A stretch of 24,476 nucleotides of DNA from Avoscillospira sp045530865 (GCA_045530865.1 JAZSCX010000003.1:1-24476); one strand, 5' to 3'; counted from the stretch's first letter, positions 6,513 to 14,814 are shown. Program-made: numbers and translations. Notes: a model not told the origin generated them from the sequence alone.

Positions 6513-6564
6513 GCGCATCGCCGTCAGGCGATACATCCATTGTCTGCACAAAGGAGGAACCCCC

Positions 6565-7560
6565 ATGCGAACCATGATCCAAACCATTTATGACCGTCTC
6601 TCCCAGCAGGAGGATCTGGTGCTGGTCACTGTCATTGCCTCCTCCGGATCTACGCCCCGTGGCGCCGGTGCCCGGATGCTGGTGGGCAAAGGAGGCCGTA
6701 TCTGCGGCACCATCGGCGGCGGCGCTGTGGAGGGAAGGGCAATTCAGGTCGCCGCCACAGTACTGGAAGAAAAGGCCTCCGTCATCCGGGACTTCTGCCT
6801 GAACAAAAACGATGTCCACAACCTCGGCATGATCTGCGGCGGCGCCGTGAACGTATTCTTCCACTATCTCCCCGCCGGTGATGCTGCCGCCATAGCGCTG
6901 GCGCGGCAGGCCGAACAGGACTTTGCCGCAGGCCGGGACCTCTGGTTCCTGACGGATGTCCGCACCGGAAAAATCGGTCTGTATACCAAGGACAGCGGCT
7001 TTTTCGGCCTGCAGGCTCCTGCCGATTTGCCTTTTCCCCGCCGTCCTGTCCGGTTTGGTGACCTGTTCGTGGAGCAGATCAGCTTCAGCGGCAAGGTCTA
7101 TATCTTCGGCGGCGGACATGTGGCTCAGGAGCTGGTACCTGTCCTGACCCATGTGGGCTTCCGCTGCGTGCTGGTGGAGGACCGGGAGGAATTTGCCACC
7201 CGCAAACGCTTCCCCACCGCCGAGTCCATCATTTTGGCCGATATGTGCCGGCTCAGCGATTATCTCACCATCACCGAAGAGGACTATGTCTGCGTCATGA
7301 CCCGCGGACATGCCTACGATACCATCGTACAGGCACAAATTCTCCGCCGCCATCCCTGCTACTGCGGTGTTATCGGCAGCCGCCAAAAGGCCGCCGGTGT
7401 GCGCAAAGCGCTGAAAGAGGAGCACGGTCTCAGTGAGGACGAGCTGAACCAGATCATCACCCCCATCGGTCTGCCGATCAAGGGCGATACTCCCGCGGAA
7501 ATCGCCATCTCCATCTGCGCCCAGATGATCCTCCATCGGGCAGAGAGGAACAACCGATGA
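6565..7560 (+). CDS. xdhC: XdhC/CoxI-family molybdenum hydroxylase maturation factor
   Basis: XdhC proteins bind molybdenum cofactor and promote its sulfuration and insertion into xanthine-dehydrogenase-type hydroxylases. The 331-aa protein has the N-terminal XdhC_CoxI domain (about residues 8-80: VIASSGSTPRGAGARMLV, then TIGGGAVEG), a linker, and the C-terminal Rossmann-like XdhC domain (from about 175: KVYIFGGGHVAQELVPVL, then CVMTRGHAYD, CGVIGSRQKA and TPIGLPIKGDTPAEIAISI). Length and both domains are complete. ATG 6565 has AAGGAGGA at 6551-6558. It overlaps the next gene by ATGA and heads a five-gene operon with an NTPase and a FecCD-type importer. No hydroxylase structural gene is in the window, so the client enzyme must be elsewhere. 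Confidence 0.92.
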   Translation: MRTMIQTIYDRLSQQEDLVLVTVIASSGSTPRGAGARMLVGKGGRICGTIGGGAVEGRAIQVAATVLEEKASVIRDFCLNKNDVHNLGMICGGAVNVFFHYLPAGDAAAIALARQAEQDFAAGRDLWFLTDVRTGKIGLYTKDSGFFGLQAPADLPFPRRPVRFGDLFVEQISFSGKVYIFGGGHVAQELVPVLTHVGFRCVLVEDREEFATRKRFPTAESIILADMCRLSDYLTITEEDYVCVMTRGHAYDTIVQAQILRRHPCYCGVIGSRQKAAGVRKALKEEHGLSEDELNQIITPIGLPIKGDTPAEIAISICAQMILHRAERNNR

Positions 7561-8162
7561 ACACAACCTCCAAAACTCGCATCTTCCTCACCGGACCCTC
7601 CGGCTGCGGTAAGTCTACCCTGCTCCGCAGTGCGTTGCAGGGCAGGCTTTCTGCCGCAGGCGGCTTTGTCACCGAACGTCAGAAGGACGAAACCGACCGT
7701 CCTCTGTATTTCTATCTCCAACGTGCCAACGGCACAGGCGATCCGGAGATCTTCCTTGATCTGCGGCAAACACCGCCTCAAAAGCACAGCCACCCCTTCA
7801 CCCATACAGCCGTTCAAATTCTCCGGGAACCTGCCCCCTTCTTCTTTCTGGATGAAATCGGCGGCATGGAACTGCTGCTGCCGGAGTTTCAGGCGGCATT
7901 GGATGAATTTCTCAGTTCGGACACGCCCTGTATCGGCGTGCTGAAGGGCATCCACAACAGCCTTGCCCTGCAGCATACCGCTGCACTCCCCGCAGCCTAC
8001 CTGCAGGCCGCGGATCGTCTGCGGCAGCAGCTGGAAACCGCGCCCGATACCGCTGTACTGGAACTGTCCGGCCCCAACGACCCCACAGCGCTGGCTGCAG
8101 TAACCCAATGGGTACGAAAATACACCCCATACATTTCGCACCTTCCGAGGAACTGCCTATGA
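7557..8162 (+). CDS. THEP1-like nucleoside-triphosphatase (NTPase_1 family)
   Basis: A P-loop protein of the THEP1 NTPase family; the cellular role of these proteins is not settled. The 201-aa product has Walker A at residues 13-21 (GPSGCGKST), the family motif GGFVTERQ at 35-42, and a Walker B segment FFFLDEIGGME at about 95-105, followed by an Ala/Leu-rich helical end. Length is in the family's range of about 170-200 aa. Its start overlaps xdhC by ATGA and its stop overlaps the permease start (8159) in another ATGA, so it is translationally coupled to both. The context suggests a job in metal or cofactor supply, for example nucleotide chemistry connected to molybdopterin, but that is inference. 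Confidence 0.85.
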   Translation: MNTTSKTRIFLTGPSGCGKSTLLRSALQGRLSAAGGFVTERQKDETDRPLYFYLQRANGTGDPEIFLDLRQTPPQKHSHPFTHTAVQILREPAPFFFLDEIGGMELLLPEFQAALDEFLSSDTPCIGVLKGIHNSLALQHTAALPAAYLQAADRLRQQLETAPDTAVLELSGPNDPTALAAVTQWVRKYTPYISHLPRNCL

Positions 8163-9184
8163 AACACACCCTCTCCCGTCACCGCAAAACCGTGGCCCTC
8201 ATGGCAATCCTTCTGCTGATTTGCATTCTCTGCTCCTTCCTGCTGGGACAGTATCCCGTCCCCCTGCGGGAGTTGCTGGGGATTCTCGGCAGCAAGCTCG
8301 GTCTGCCCATCCGTCCCTACTGGACCGACGCAATGGCTGCCGCCGTTTGGAATATCCGCCTGCCCCGGGTGCTGCTGAGCGTACTGGTGGGAGCCTGTCT
8401 GGCTGCAGCCGGTGCCTCCTATCAGGGCGTTTTCCAAAATCCCATGGCCTCTCCGGATATTCTGGGCGCTTCGGCAGGAGCCGGTTTCGGCGCCGCCCTT
8501 GCCATTTTGCTGGGGCTCTCCACCGTCGGCATCACCCTCTCCGCTTTTTTCATGAGCCTGCTGACCGTGGCACTGGTCTTTACCGTCAGCCGCCATGCCA
8601 AAGGCGACCGAATCCTCGGTCTGGTGCTGGCCGGCATTATGGTCAGCTCCCTGTTTCAGGCAGGAACCTCCTTTGTCAAACTGACTGCCGATCCCAATAA
8701 CAAGCTGCCCCAGATCACCTACTGGCTCATGGGCAGTCTGTCCGGTACCCAGTGGTCGGACCTTGGATTTGTTCTGCTGCCTATGGCAGCGGGACTGGTT
8801 CCTCTGCTGCTGCTTCGCTGGCAGCTGAACGTCATCACCATGGGCGATGATGAAGCCCGTGCCATGGGCGTCAACGCCCCCCGGATTCGGCTTTGGGTTG
8901 TCCTCTGCTCCACCCTGGTCACCGCCGCATCCGTCTCTGTCAGCGGCATGATCGGCTGGGTGGGTCTGGTGATTCCCCACATGATGCGCCGTCTGGTGGG
9001 CTCCGACTTCCGGTGCCTGCTTCCTGCCTCTGTGCTGGGCGGGGGCATCTTCCTTCTGGTGGTGGACAATGTCTCCCGTAACCTTACCACCGCCGGAATT
9101 CCCATCGGCATTCTCACCGCCTTCATTGGTGCGCCCTTCTTCCTGTGGCTGATTACCGGAAAGGGGGATCACTATGAGCATTGA
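8159..9184 (+). CDS. FecCD-type ABC importer permease
   Basis: Membrane subunit of a type II (BtuCD-like) importer, the class used for iron-siderophore, haem, B12 and, in the MolB group, molybdate/tungstate. The 341-aa protein is hydrophobic, with about 9-10 predicted membrane segments beginning at residues 11-30. Conserved family stretches are visible: NIRLPRVLLSVLVGACLAAA, GVFQNPMASPDILGASAGAG, the cytoplasmic coupling segment after LLRWQLNVITMGDDEARAMG, and GLVIPHMMRRLVG near the C-terminus. The open frame begins at 8108, but ATG 8159 has GAGGAA upstream, forms an ATGA junction and matches the family N-terminus. The 3' end overlaps the ATPase gene by 11 nt. The substrate cannot be read from the sequence alone. 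Confidence 0.93.
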   Translation: MKHTLSRHRKTVALMAILLLICILCSFLLGQYPVPLRELLGILGSKLGLPIRPYWTDAMAAAVWNIRLPRVLLSVLVGACLAAAGASYQGVFQNPMASPDILGASAGAGFGAALAILLGLSTVGITLSAFFMSLLTVALVFTVSRHAKGDRILGLVLAGIMVSSLFQAGTSFVKLTADPNNKLPQITYWLMGSLSGTQWSDLGFVLLPMAAGLVPLLLLRWQLNVITMGDDEARAMGVNAPRIRLWVVLCSTLVTAASVSVSGMIGWVGLVIPHMMRRLVGSDFRCLLPASVLGGGIFLLVVDNVSRNLTTAGIPIGILTAFIGAPFFLWLITGKGDHYEH

Positions 9185-9950
9185 AGTGAAAAACCTCTCC
9201 TTCTCCTATGCAGGCCGTCCGGTGCTTCAGGATATCAGCTTTACCTTGGAGAAAGGTCAGTTTCTTTCCATCCTCGGCCCCAACGGCGCGGGCAAAAGCA
9301 CCCTGTTCAAGTGTATCCTCGGCCTGCTGTCCGGCTACACCGGTCGGGTGCTGGTGGATGGCCGAGATACCCGAAGCTTTTCCGTCCGGGAAACCGCCCG
9401 GCGCATGGCCTATATCCCACAGTCCAGCCGTCCGGTTTTCAATTTCAGTGTGTCCGATATTGTCCTCATGGGCGCCACCGGCAGTCTCAGCCCCTTCCGC
9501 ACCCCCGGCAAGACCGAACAGGCCCGAAGTCGGTGGGCATTGGAAAAAATGGGCATTGCCCATCTTGCCCACCGCTGCTACCACCGCCTGTCCGGTGGCG
9601 AGCAGCAGTTGGTGCTGATCGCCCGCGCACTGGTGCAGAACGCGCCCATTCTCATGCTGGATGAGCCCACCGCCAATCTGGACTTCGGCAATCAGCTTCT
9701 GGTGCAGGAGCAAACCCGGAGTTTGACTGCCGAAGGCTACACCGTCATCCAGACCACCCACAATCCGGAGCACAGCTACCTGTTCTCCGACCGGATCCTC
9801 GCCCTGCAAAATGGTCGGGTGCTGCTGGAAGGCACCCCCGCTGAGGTCATCACTGCCTCCACATTGCAGAAGCTGTATCAGGTAGACACGGAAGTTCTAT
9901 CCCTCCATGAGGATCAGGTCCGGGTCTGCCTGCCAAAAAGGAGGATATAA
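9174..9950 (+). CDS. ABC importer ATP-binding protein (FecE/BtuD/MolC type)
   Basis: Energises the permease encoded just upstream. In the 258-aa protein Walker A is GPNGAGKST (35-43), the Q-loop is around YIPQSS (80-85), the signature is LSGGEQQ (139-145), Walker B is LMLDEPTA (160-167) with ANLD after it, and the switch histidine lies in QTTHNPEHS (H196). The H-loop reads TTHNP rather than the HDLN-type sequence common in iron-siderophore ATPases, a small hint towards another substrate class. The start ATG 9174 lies inside the permease gene (11-nt overlap). It is followed after one base by the binding-protein gene, whose RBS lies within this gene's last codons. Confidence 0.94.
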   Translation: MSIEVKNLSFSYAGRPVLQDISFTLEKGQFLSILGPNGAGKSTLFKCILGLLSGYTGRVLVDGRDTRSFSVRETARRMAYIPQSSRPVFNFSVSDIVLMGATGSLSPFRTPGKTEQARSRWALEKMGIAHLAHRCYHRLSGGEQQLVLIARALVQNAPILMLDEPTANLDFGNQLLVQEQTRSLTAEGYTVIQTTHNPEHSYLFSDRILALQNGRVLLEGTPAEVITASTLQKLYQVDTEVLSLHEDQVRVCLPKRRI

Positions 9951-9951
9951 A

Positions 9952-11016
9952 ATGAAAAAGCAGATTCTTTCCCTGATTCTTGTATTGTGCCTGCTGCTGT
10001 GCAGCTGTGTGCCTGCCGAACCTGCCGCAGATGCAGCAACCAGAGAGTTTACCGATTCCACCGGGCGTACCGTTACAGTTCCGGAAACCGTGACGAAAAT
10101 CGCCATTTCCGGCCCTCTGAGTCAGGTTTACATTCTGCCCCTGGCAGGCGACCTGCTGGTAGGCGTCAGCAATGCCTACTCTGTGGATGCCGCAATCTAT
10201 CTGCCGGATTACATCCTTGAAAAGCCGGAGATCGGCCAGCTCTACGGCGGCAAGGGAGAAATGGATCTGGAAGCGCTCCTGCAGGCCGACCCCGATGTGG
10301 TCATCGACATCGGCGATGCCAAGGCAACCATCCGGGAGGATATGGAACGCCTCTCCAATCAAACCGGCATCCCCTTTGTTCATGTGGATGCCTCCGTCGC
10401 CACCGCACCGGAAGCCTACCGGATGCTGGGCGAGCTGACCGGCCGGGAAGAAAAAGCAGAGCAGCTGGCATCCTACTGCCAGAAGATTCTGGATCAGACC
10501 ACCGCCATAATGAAACAGGTGGATGCGGACAATGCCAGAAAATCCGTACTCTACTGCCTTGGAGACAGCGGCAACCATGTCATTGCCAAGGGATCCTTCC
10601 ATGGCGACACTGTCAATCTTCTTGCCGACAATCTGGCTGATCTGGAGGACGTCGTCTCCAGTGGTGACGGAAATGAAGTGGATCTGGAGCAGCTGCTGGT
10701 CTGGGATCCGGAGGTCATCCTCTTTGCCCCGGACAGCATTTATGATACCGTTGGCTCCAACGAGAGCTGGCAGAGCTTGTCCGCCATCCAATCGGGGCAG
10801 TATTACGAGGAGCCCTATGGCCCCTACGGCTGGCTGTCCTCTCCCCCGGCGGTGCAGCGGTATCTGGGCATGCTCTGGCTGGGCGCTCTGCTGTATCCGG
10901 ATTATGTCAACTATGATCTGCAGGAAGCCGTCACCGAGTATTACAAGGTCTTTTATGACTGTGACCTGACAGACAGCATGTATCAGACGCTGGCCGAACA
11001 CGCCATGCCCCGTTGA
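9952..11016 (+). CDS. Substrate-binding lipoprotein of the FecCD-type importer
   Basis: Extracellular, lipid-anchored receptor for the importer. The 354-aa precursor starts MKKQILSLILVLCLLLCSCV: a basic N-region, Leu-rich core and lipobox LCSC, so Cys19 is the likely lipidated residue. The mature part shows the periplasmic-binding-protein type 2 pattern of this family: REFTDSTGRTVTVPE at its start, a first lobe around LLVGVSNAYSVD, DPDVVIDIGDA, a helical backbone region (residues about 150-190) and a second lobe with DPEVILFAP. It ends with SSPPAVQRYLGMLWLGALLY and YYKVFYDCDLT. ATG 9952 has GGAGG 7 nt upstream. It is the operon's last gene and is followed by a strong terminator. Oxyanion (molybdate/tungstate) is a plausible ligand given xdhC; iron-chelate is the alternative. 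Confidence 0.9.
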   Translation: MKKQILSLILVLCLLLCSCVPAEPAADAATREFTDSTGRTVTVPETVTKIAISGPLSQVYILPLAGDLLVGVSNAYSVDAAIYLPDYILEKPEIGQLYGGKGEMDLEALLQADPDVVIDIGDAKATIREDMERLSNQTGIPFVHVDASVATAPEAYRMLGELTGREEKAEQLASYCQKILDQTTAIMKQVDADNARKSVLYCLGDSGNHVIAKGSFHGDTVNLLADNLADLEDVVSSGDGNEVDLEQLLVWDPEVILFAPDSIYDTVGSNESWQSLSAIQSGQYYEEPYGPYGWLSSPPAVQRYLGMLWLGALLYPDYVNYDLQEAVTEYYKVFYDCDLTDSMYQTLAEHAMPR

Positions 11017-11029
11017 ACATGTTGAATCA

Positions 11030-11073
11030 CACGGTTTTTTCGTGAGATTTTCGCGAAAAAACCGTGTTTTTTT
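11030..11073 (+). terminator. Intrinsic terminator of the xdhC-importer operon
   Basis: CACGGTTTTTTCG (11030-11042) pairs perfectly with CGAAAAAACCGTG (11054-11066), followed by TTTTTTT (11067-11073). It starts 14 nt after the binding-protein stop. Confidence 0.92.
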
Positions 11074-11098
11074 GCGTTTTTTCCGTCTCCAAACAATT

Positions 11099-11134
11099 CG
11101 AAACCCCGTTTTCAACCATGAAAACGGGGTTTCG
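11099..11134. terminator. Second long hairpin in the convergent gap
   Basis: CGAAACCCCGTTTTCA (11099-11114) and TGAAAACGGGGTTTCG (11119-11134) form a perfect 16-bp stem with a 4-nt loop. There is no immediate T-run on either strand; it may act as a weak or factor-assisted stop for the minus-strand serA/GDSL transcript, or simply be a repeat. Confidence 0.5.
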
Positions 11135-11248
11135 GAGCCTGTTTTTCTATTTCATTTTCAATAAGAACGCCAGAGAATCGGTCAAAGTCACCGCAAATTG
11201 GCCGTTTCAGGCAAGTCCAGACTGCCTTACTGAAGTCCGGCGTCGGGA

Positions 11249-11643
11249 TTATTCGGGAATATGGTTATAGTCGAAGCCGATCTGGTTGGGATGCACCCGG
11301 TCCCATGCGATAAAGCAGGAATGCTGATATTTGAAGTATCGGTCATACATCTGCTGGAAGTCCACGAAGATGCAGCCGTACTCCTCTGCATGTTTGGCGC
11401 AGACGGCACCATACTGATCCATCTTGGCACGCATGGGATTCTGACGGTTGGGCTCCATGTAATAGGGCATGCACAGTATGACACCCTTGGCGATGGCCTT
11501 GGCAGGCTTGATCATTTTGCGGAAATTCTGCCCACAGAGTCGAACAGGCCCTCGCCCACAGGACGGGCTCTGCCCATATCCGTGACGGAATCGCCGGCCA
11601 GCACAACACGGTCGTACTTTTCAAGCAGCTTTTCGGTTTCCTG
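11249..11643 (-). pseudogene. Decayed SGNH/GDSL-type hydrolase
   Basis: Two fragments of an SGNH esterase family protein lie head to tail in different frames. Fragment 1 (11643 to the TGA at 11512-11514) encodes KLLEKYDRVVLAGDSVTDMG and then RARPVGEGLFDSVG: the catalytic GDS block. Fragment 2 (11515 to 11249) encodes GVILCMPYYMEPNRQNPMRA, YGCIFVDFQQMYDRY and WDRVHPNQIGF: the C-terminal catalytic DxxH block. The roughly 80-90 residues normally between them are missing, the frame shifts at the junction, and no start codon exists after the two stops (11644-11649) shared with the end of serA. An internal deletion plus loss of the start explains this. It is a non-functional remnant unless fragment 2, with its own ATG, is expressed. 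Confidence 0.75.
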
Positions 11644-11646
11644 CTA

Positions 11647-12819
11647 TCAGTGCATTTGCAGAACGCGGACGCGAATCACATTGTCAATGGCAATCAGATC
11701 CAGCCGCAGCTGTTCGGAAATGGTGCTGTCCAGATCGATCATGGTATAGGCATAGTCGCCGCGGGATTTATTGGTCATATGCTCCACGTTGGCACCCTCC
11801 CGGGACAGGACTGCCATAATATTTGCCAGCATGGCAGGGATATTCCGGTGGATGATGCACAGACGAGCCACACCGCTGCGCTCCATAAAGACATTGGGCA
11901 GGTTGACGGAGTTGCGGATGTTGCCGTTTTCCAGATAGTCCTTCAATTCCTTGGCTGCCATAATGGCACAATTCTGCTCGCTCTCAGGAGAAGAAGCGCC
12001 CAGATGCGGAATCGCGACCACATTTTTGGCATTAAGGATCTTCTCGTTGGGGAAGTCCGTCACATAACGGGCAACACGGCCGGTATTCAAGGCCTCGATC
12101 ATGGCATCATCATCCACCAGCTCTCCGCGGGCCAGATTGATGATACGGACATTGCCCTTCATCTTCTGAATGGCCTCTGCATCGATGGTGTGGCGGGTAG
12201 ACTCATTATAGGGCACATGGATGGTGATATAATCGGATTTTTCGAAGATGGTATCCAGTTCCTTGGCATGATGGACAGAGCCGTCCAGACGCAGTGCCGT
12301 TTCCACAGACAGATAGGGGTCATAGCCATAGACCTCCATGCCCAGTGCCACGGCGGCGTTTGCCACCAGAACACCAATGGCCCCCAGACCGATGATACCC
12401 AGCGTCTTGCCCTTGATCTCAGGACCCGCAAACTGTGCCTTGCCCTTTTCCACCACTTCGGAAACCTTTGCGCCAGTTTCGGCCTGCTGATGAATCCAGT
12501 TGCTGGCCGCCACGAAATCACGGGAGGACACCAGCAGAGCGGCAATGACCAGCTCCTTGACTGCATTGGCATTGGCGCCGGGGGTATTGAATACCACGAT
12601 GCCGTTTTCCGTGCAGCGGTCTACGGGGATATTGTTGACGCCTGCACCGGCACGGGCAATGGCGCGGAGAGACTTGGGGAATTCATAATCTGCCATGGCG
12701 GCGGAACGAACCAGAATGCCGTGGGGCTTTTCCACATTATCGCCCACCTGGAAATACAGCTTATCCAGCACGGCCAGACCGGCGGAAGAGATCTTGTTCA
12801 TGGTACGGATACGATACAT
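11647..12819 (-). CDS. serA: D-3-phosphoglycerate dehydrogenase with ACT domain
   Basis: Oxidises 3-phosphoglycerate to 3-phosphohydroxypyruvate, the first step of serine biosynthesis, with NAD. The 390-aa protein has the dehydrogenase fold with the nucleotide motif GLGAIG (144-149), a catalytic Arg in NLARGELVDD (R231), a Glu in FPNEK (E259), and His in PHLGAS (H272). Residues about 317-390 form an ACT domain (VARLCIIHRNIPAMLANIMA), where serine feedback usually acts. This is the short form without the extra ASB domain, typical of Clostridia. The frame is open to 12840, but ATG 12817-12819 has GGAGG at 12827-12831. The promoter is at 12867-12895. serB and serC are not in this window. Confidence 0.93.
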   Translation of the reverse strand: MYRIRTMNKISSAGLAVLDKLYFQVGDNVEKPHGILVRSAAMADYEFPKSLRAIARAGAGVNNIPVDRCTENGIVVFNTPGANANAVKELVIAALLVSSRDFVAASNWIHQQAETGAKVSEVVEKGKAQFAGPEIKGKTLGIIGLGAIGVLVANAAVALGMEVYGYDPYLSVETALRLDGSVHHAKELDTIFEKSDYITIHVPYNESTRHTIDAEAIQKMKGNVRIINLARGELVDDDAMIEALNTGRVARYVTDFPNEKILNAKNVVAIPHLGASSPESEQNCAIMAAKELKDYLENGNIRNSVNLPNVFMERSGVARLCIIHRNIPAMLANIMAVLSREGANVEHMTNKSRGDYAYTMIDLDSTISEQLRLDLIAIDNVIRVRVLQMH

Positions 12820-12866
12820 AATGCTGCCTCCATAACGCATAGCAGAGCCATGCGGGATTTTTCCTC

Positions 12867-12895
12867 ATTATAGCAATGTAAAACGCTTAATACAA
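12867..12895 (-). promoter_or_regulatory. Promoter of serA (extended -10)
   Basis: The minus strand has TTGTAT (12890-12895), a 17-bp spacer and a perfect TATAAT (12867-12872) preceded by TGC, an extended -10. The predicted start is about 40 nt before the serA ATG. Confidence 0.7.
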
Positions 12896-12955
12896 TCCCA
12901 ATATCCAACAAATCGTTCTGTGGATTACAGATGTATTTCCATAAAAAACACCAAA

Positions 12956-12982
12956 AACGCCCGTTTCTGTGAAACGGGCGTT
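12956..12982 (-). terminator. Intrinsic terminator downstream of RNase J
   Basis: AACGCCCGTTTC (12956-12967) and GAAACGGGCGTT (12971-12982) form a 12-bp stem with a 3-nt loop; on the minus strand it is followed by TTT GG TG TTTTTT. It ends transcription arriving from rnj before the serA promoter. Confidence 0.8.
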
Positions 12983-12991
12983 GATCGGTTA

Positions 12992-13026
12992 AGATTGCTA
13001 CGCCTTCTTCGAAGGCTCGCAATGAC
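12992..13026. repeat. Dispersed repeat, family C, copy 1
   Basis: Begins AGATTGCTACG and ends CTCGCAATGACA, so the outer arms ATTGC/GCAAT are inverted, with TTCTTCGAAGG in the middle. The same ends occur at 21588-21632. Confidence 0.65.
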
Positions 13027-13046
13027 AGATGTTGACGAACCAGCAT

Positions 13047-13072
13047 GGCGGCCAAGGGTCTGACCGCCCTAC
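13047..13072 (-). repeat. Dispersed palindromic repeat, family A, copy 3
   Basis: On the minus strand GTAGGGCGGTCAGAC followed by CCTTGGCCGCC, nearly identical to copies 1 and 2. It lies between the RNase J gene and its terminator. Confidence 0.7.
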
Positions 13073-13109
13073 GAAGCTTTGAAAAAAGGTCAGGATCGGA
13101 CATTCTGAT

Positions 13110-13160
13110 CCCCTCAGTCAGCTTCGCTGCCAGCTCCCCTTAGGCACCAAGGGGAGCCTT
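13110..13160 (-). repeat. Dispersed repeat, family B, short copy at the rnj stop codon
   Basis: On the minus strand it starts AAGGCTCCCCTTGG, has CCAAGGGGAGC-type stem pairing, and ends GCTGACTGAGGGG. Its first two bases are part of the rnj TAA, so the element starts flush with the gene end. Confidence 0.65.
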
Positions 13161-14814
13161 AGATCTCCGTGATGACGGGCAGGATCATGGGGTTGCGTTT
13201 GGTATTCTTGAACAGGTAGCCGGAAAGATCGGACTTGATGTTAGCCTTCATAGCGCTCCAGTCCCGGACACCGCCCGCAATGCAGCGGTCAATGGCATGG
13301 GCCGCAATGATCCGCAGTTCTTCCATGAGGTTTTCGGATTCCTTCACATAGACGAAACCTCTGGTGATGATATCGGGGCCGGAGATCACACTGCCATCCT
13401 CAGAGGACAGGTTGACCACCACCACCAGCATACCATCCTGCGCCAGATGTTTGCGGTCACGCAGAACCACACTGCCCACATCACCCACACCGGTGCCGTC
13501 CACCAGAATTCTGCCTGCAGGCACAGTGCCTGCCATCTTGCAGGTGGTTTTGGTCAGCTCGATGACGCGGCCGATATCGGAAATAAAAATATTCCGGGGA
13601 TCCATGCCCATGGACTGGGCCAGCTTGGAATGGGCCTGCAGGTGGCGCTGCTCGCCGTGGACCGGGATAAAGAACCGGGGCTTCAGCAGGGCATGGAGGA
13701 TCTTCAGCTCTTCCCTGCCCGCGTGACCGGACGCATGGATATCCAAACTCTTGTCCGCCACCACATCGGCGCCCTTGCGGTAAAGCTCATTGATGATCTT
13801 GCTGACAGCCTTTTCGTTGCCGGGAATGGCAGAGGCGGAAATAATGACCCGGTCGCCGGGCTGAATCTCCACCTGCTTATGCCCGGTGAAGGCCATACGG
13901 TACAGGGCGGACATATTCTCGCCCTGAGAACCGGTGGAGACCACCACAACCTTGTTCTTCGGCAACGTCTTGATGGCACTGATATCCACCAAGGTTCTGG
14001 GAGGAACCTTCAGGTAACCCAGCTCCGTGGACACCTTGATGACATTTTCCATGCTGCGGCCGGTGACGGCCACCTTTCTGCCATAGCGGTGGGCCACATT
14101 GATGATATTCTGGATTCGGTGGGCATTGGAAGCAAAGGTGGTGATGATGATTCGCTGGTCGCAGTCCTTGAACAGGCGATCCAGCCCCTCTGCCACCTGC
14201 ATTTCCGAAATGGAATAGCCGGGACGTTCCACATTGGTGGAATCGCACAGCAGCGCCAGAACGCCCTCCTGACCCAGTGCGCCGAAGCGGCCCAGATCCA
14301 GAATGCCGGTGGGATCCATGCTGTCAATTTTGAAGTCGCCGGTCATGACCACCGTGCCCACGGGGGTTTTGATGGCAAAAGCCACCGCATCGGCAATGGA
14401 ATGGTTTACATGGATGAACTCCACCAGAAAGTTGCCGGCCTTGACCGTTTCACCCGCCTCATGGGTGAACATCTTGACCTTCTGATCCAGATCAAATTCT
14501 TCCAGCTTCCGCTTCACCAGACCGATGGTCAGGCGGGTGCCGTGGATGGGCGTGCGGAAATTCTGCATGGCATAAGGGATACCGCCGATGTGATCCTCAT
14601 GACCGTGGGTAATGAACATACCACGGATCTTATCTTTGTTCTTCACCAGATAGGATGTGTCGGCAATGACCGAATCAATGCCGTACATGTCATCCTCGGG
14701 AAACCCCATGCCACAGTCCACAATGATGATGTCCCTGCCGTATTCCAGCACGGTCATGTTTTTGCCGATCTCATTAAGGCCGCCCAGAGAGATGATTTTC
14801 AGTTTTTCGCTCAA
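13159..14814 (-). CDS. rnj: Ribonuclease J
   Basis: A metallo-beta-lactamase/beta-CASP nuclease with 5'-3' exo- and endonuclease activity in mRNA decay and rRNA processing, in the cytoplasm. The 551-aa length is normal. The zinc motif HGHEDHIGG is at residues 70-78, preceded by IIVDCGMGFPEDD; a further motif is TGDFKIDSMDPTG. The beta-CASP domain includes the S-T-G-S-Q-G-E block, SASAIPGNE and HASGHAGREEL; VHGEQRHLQAH is the late catalytic histidine block; the C-terminal domain ends NPMILPVITEI. The start is TTG at 14812-14814: in-frame codons upstream do not give a better start, and GGAG lies 10 nt away (14825-14828), a wide spacing. An ATG in another frame at 14830 stops immediately. The weak start suggests modest or regulated translation. 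Confidence 0.95.
   Translation of the reverse strand: MSEKLKIISLGGLNEIGKNMTVLEYGRDIIIVDCGMGFPEDDMYGIDSVIADTSYLVKNKDKIRGMFITHGHEDHIGGIPYAMQNFRTPIHGTRLTIGLVKRKLEEFDLDQKVKMFTHEAGETVKAGNFLVEFIHVNHSIADAVAFAIKTPVGTVVMTGDFKIDSMDPTGILDLGRFGALGQEGVLALLCDSTNVERPGYSISEMQVAEGLDRLFKDCDQRIIITTFASNAHRIQNIINVAHRYGRKVAVTGRSMENVIKVSTELGYLKVPPRTLVDISAIKTLPKNKVVVVSTGSQGENMSALYRMAFTGHKQVEIQPGDRVIISASAIPGNEKAVSKIINELYRKGADVVADKSLDIHASGHAGREELKILHALLKPRFFIPVHGEQRHLQAHSKLAQSMGMDPRNIFISDIGRVIELTKTTCKMAGTVPAGRILVDGTGVGDVGSVVLRDRKHLAQDGMLVVVVNLSSEDGSVISGPDIITRGFVYVKESENLMEELRIIAAHAIDRCIAGGVRDWSAMKANIKSDLSGYLFKNTKRNPMILPVITEI

Noticed and set aside
6366..6564. Mo cofactor riboswitch or clear promoter before xdhC
   Set aside because: The gap is made of dispersed repeats of families A and B; no Moco-motif-like structure or good promoter hexamer pair is recognisable.
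7997..9181. 394-codon minus-strand open frame
   Set aside because: Antisense of the FecCD permease; Gly/Gln/His-rich shadow translation with no family features.
12798..13103. 101-codon minus-strand open frame
   Set aside because: Runs through two repeats, the rnj terminator and the serA promoter; not a gene.
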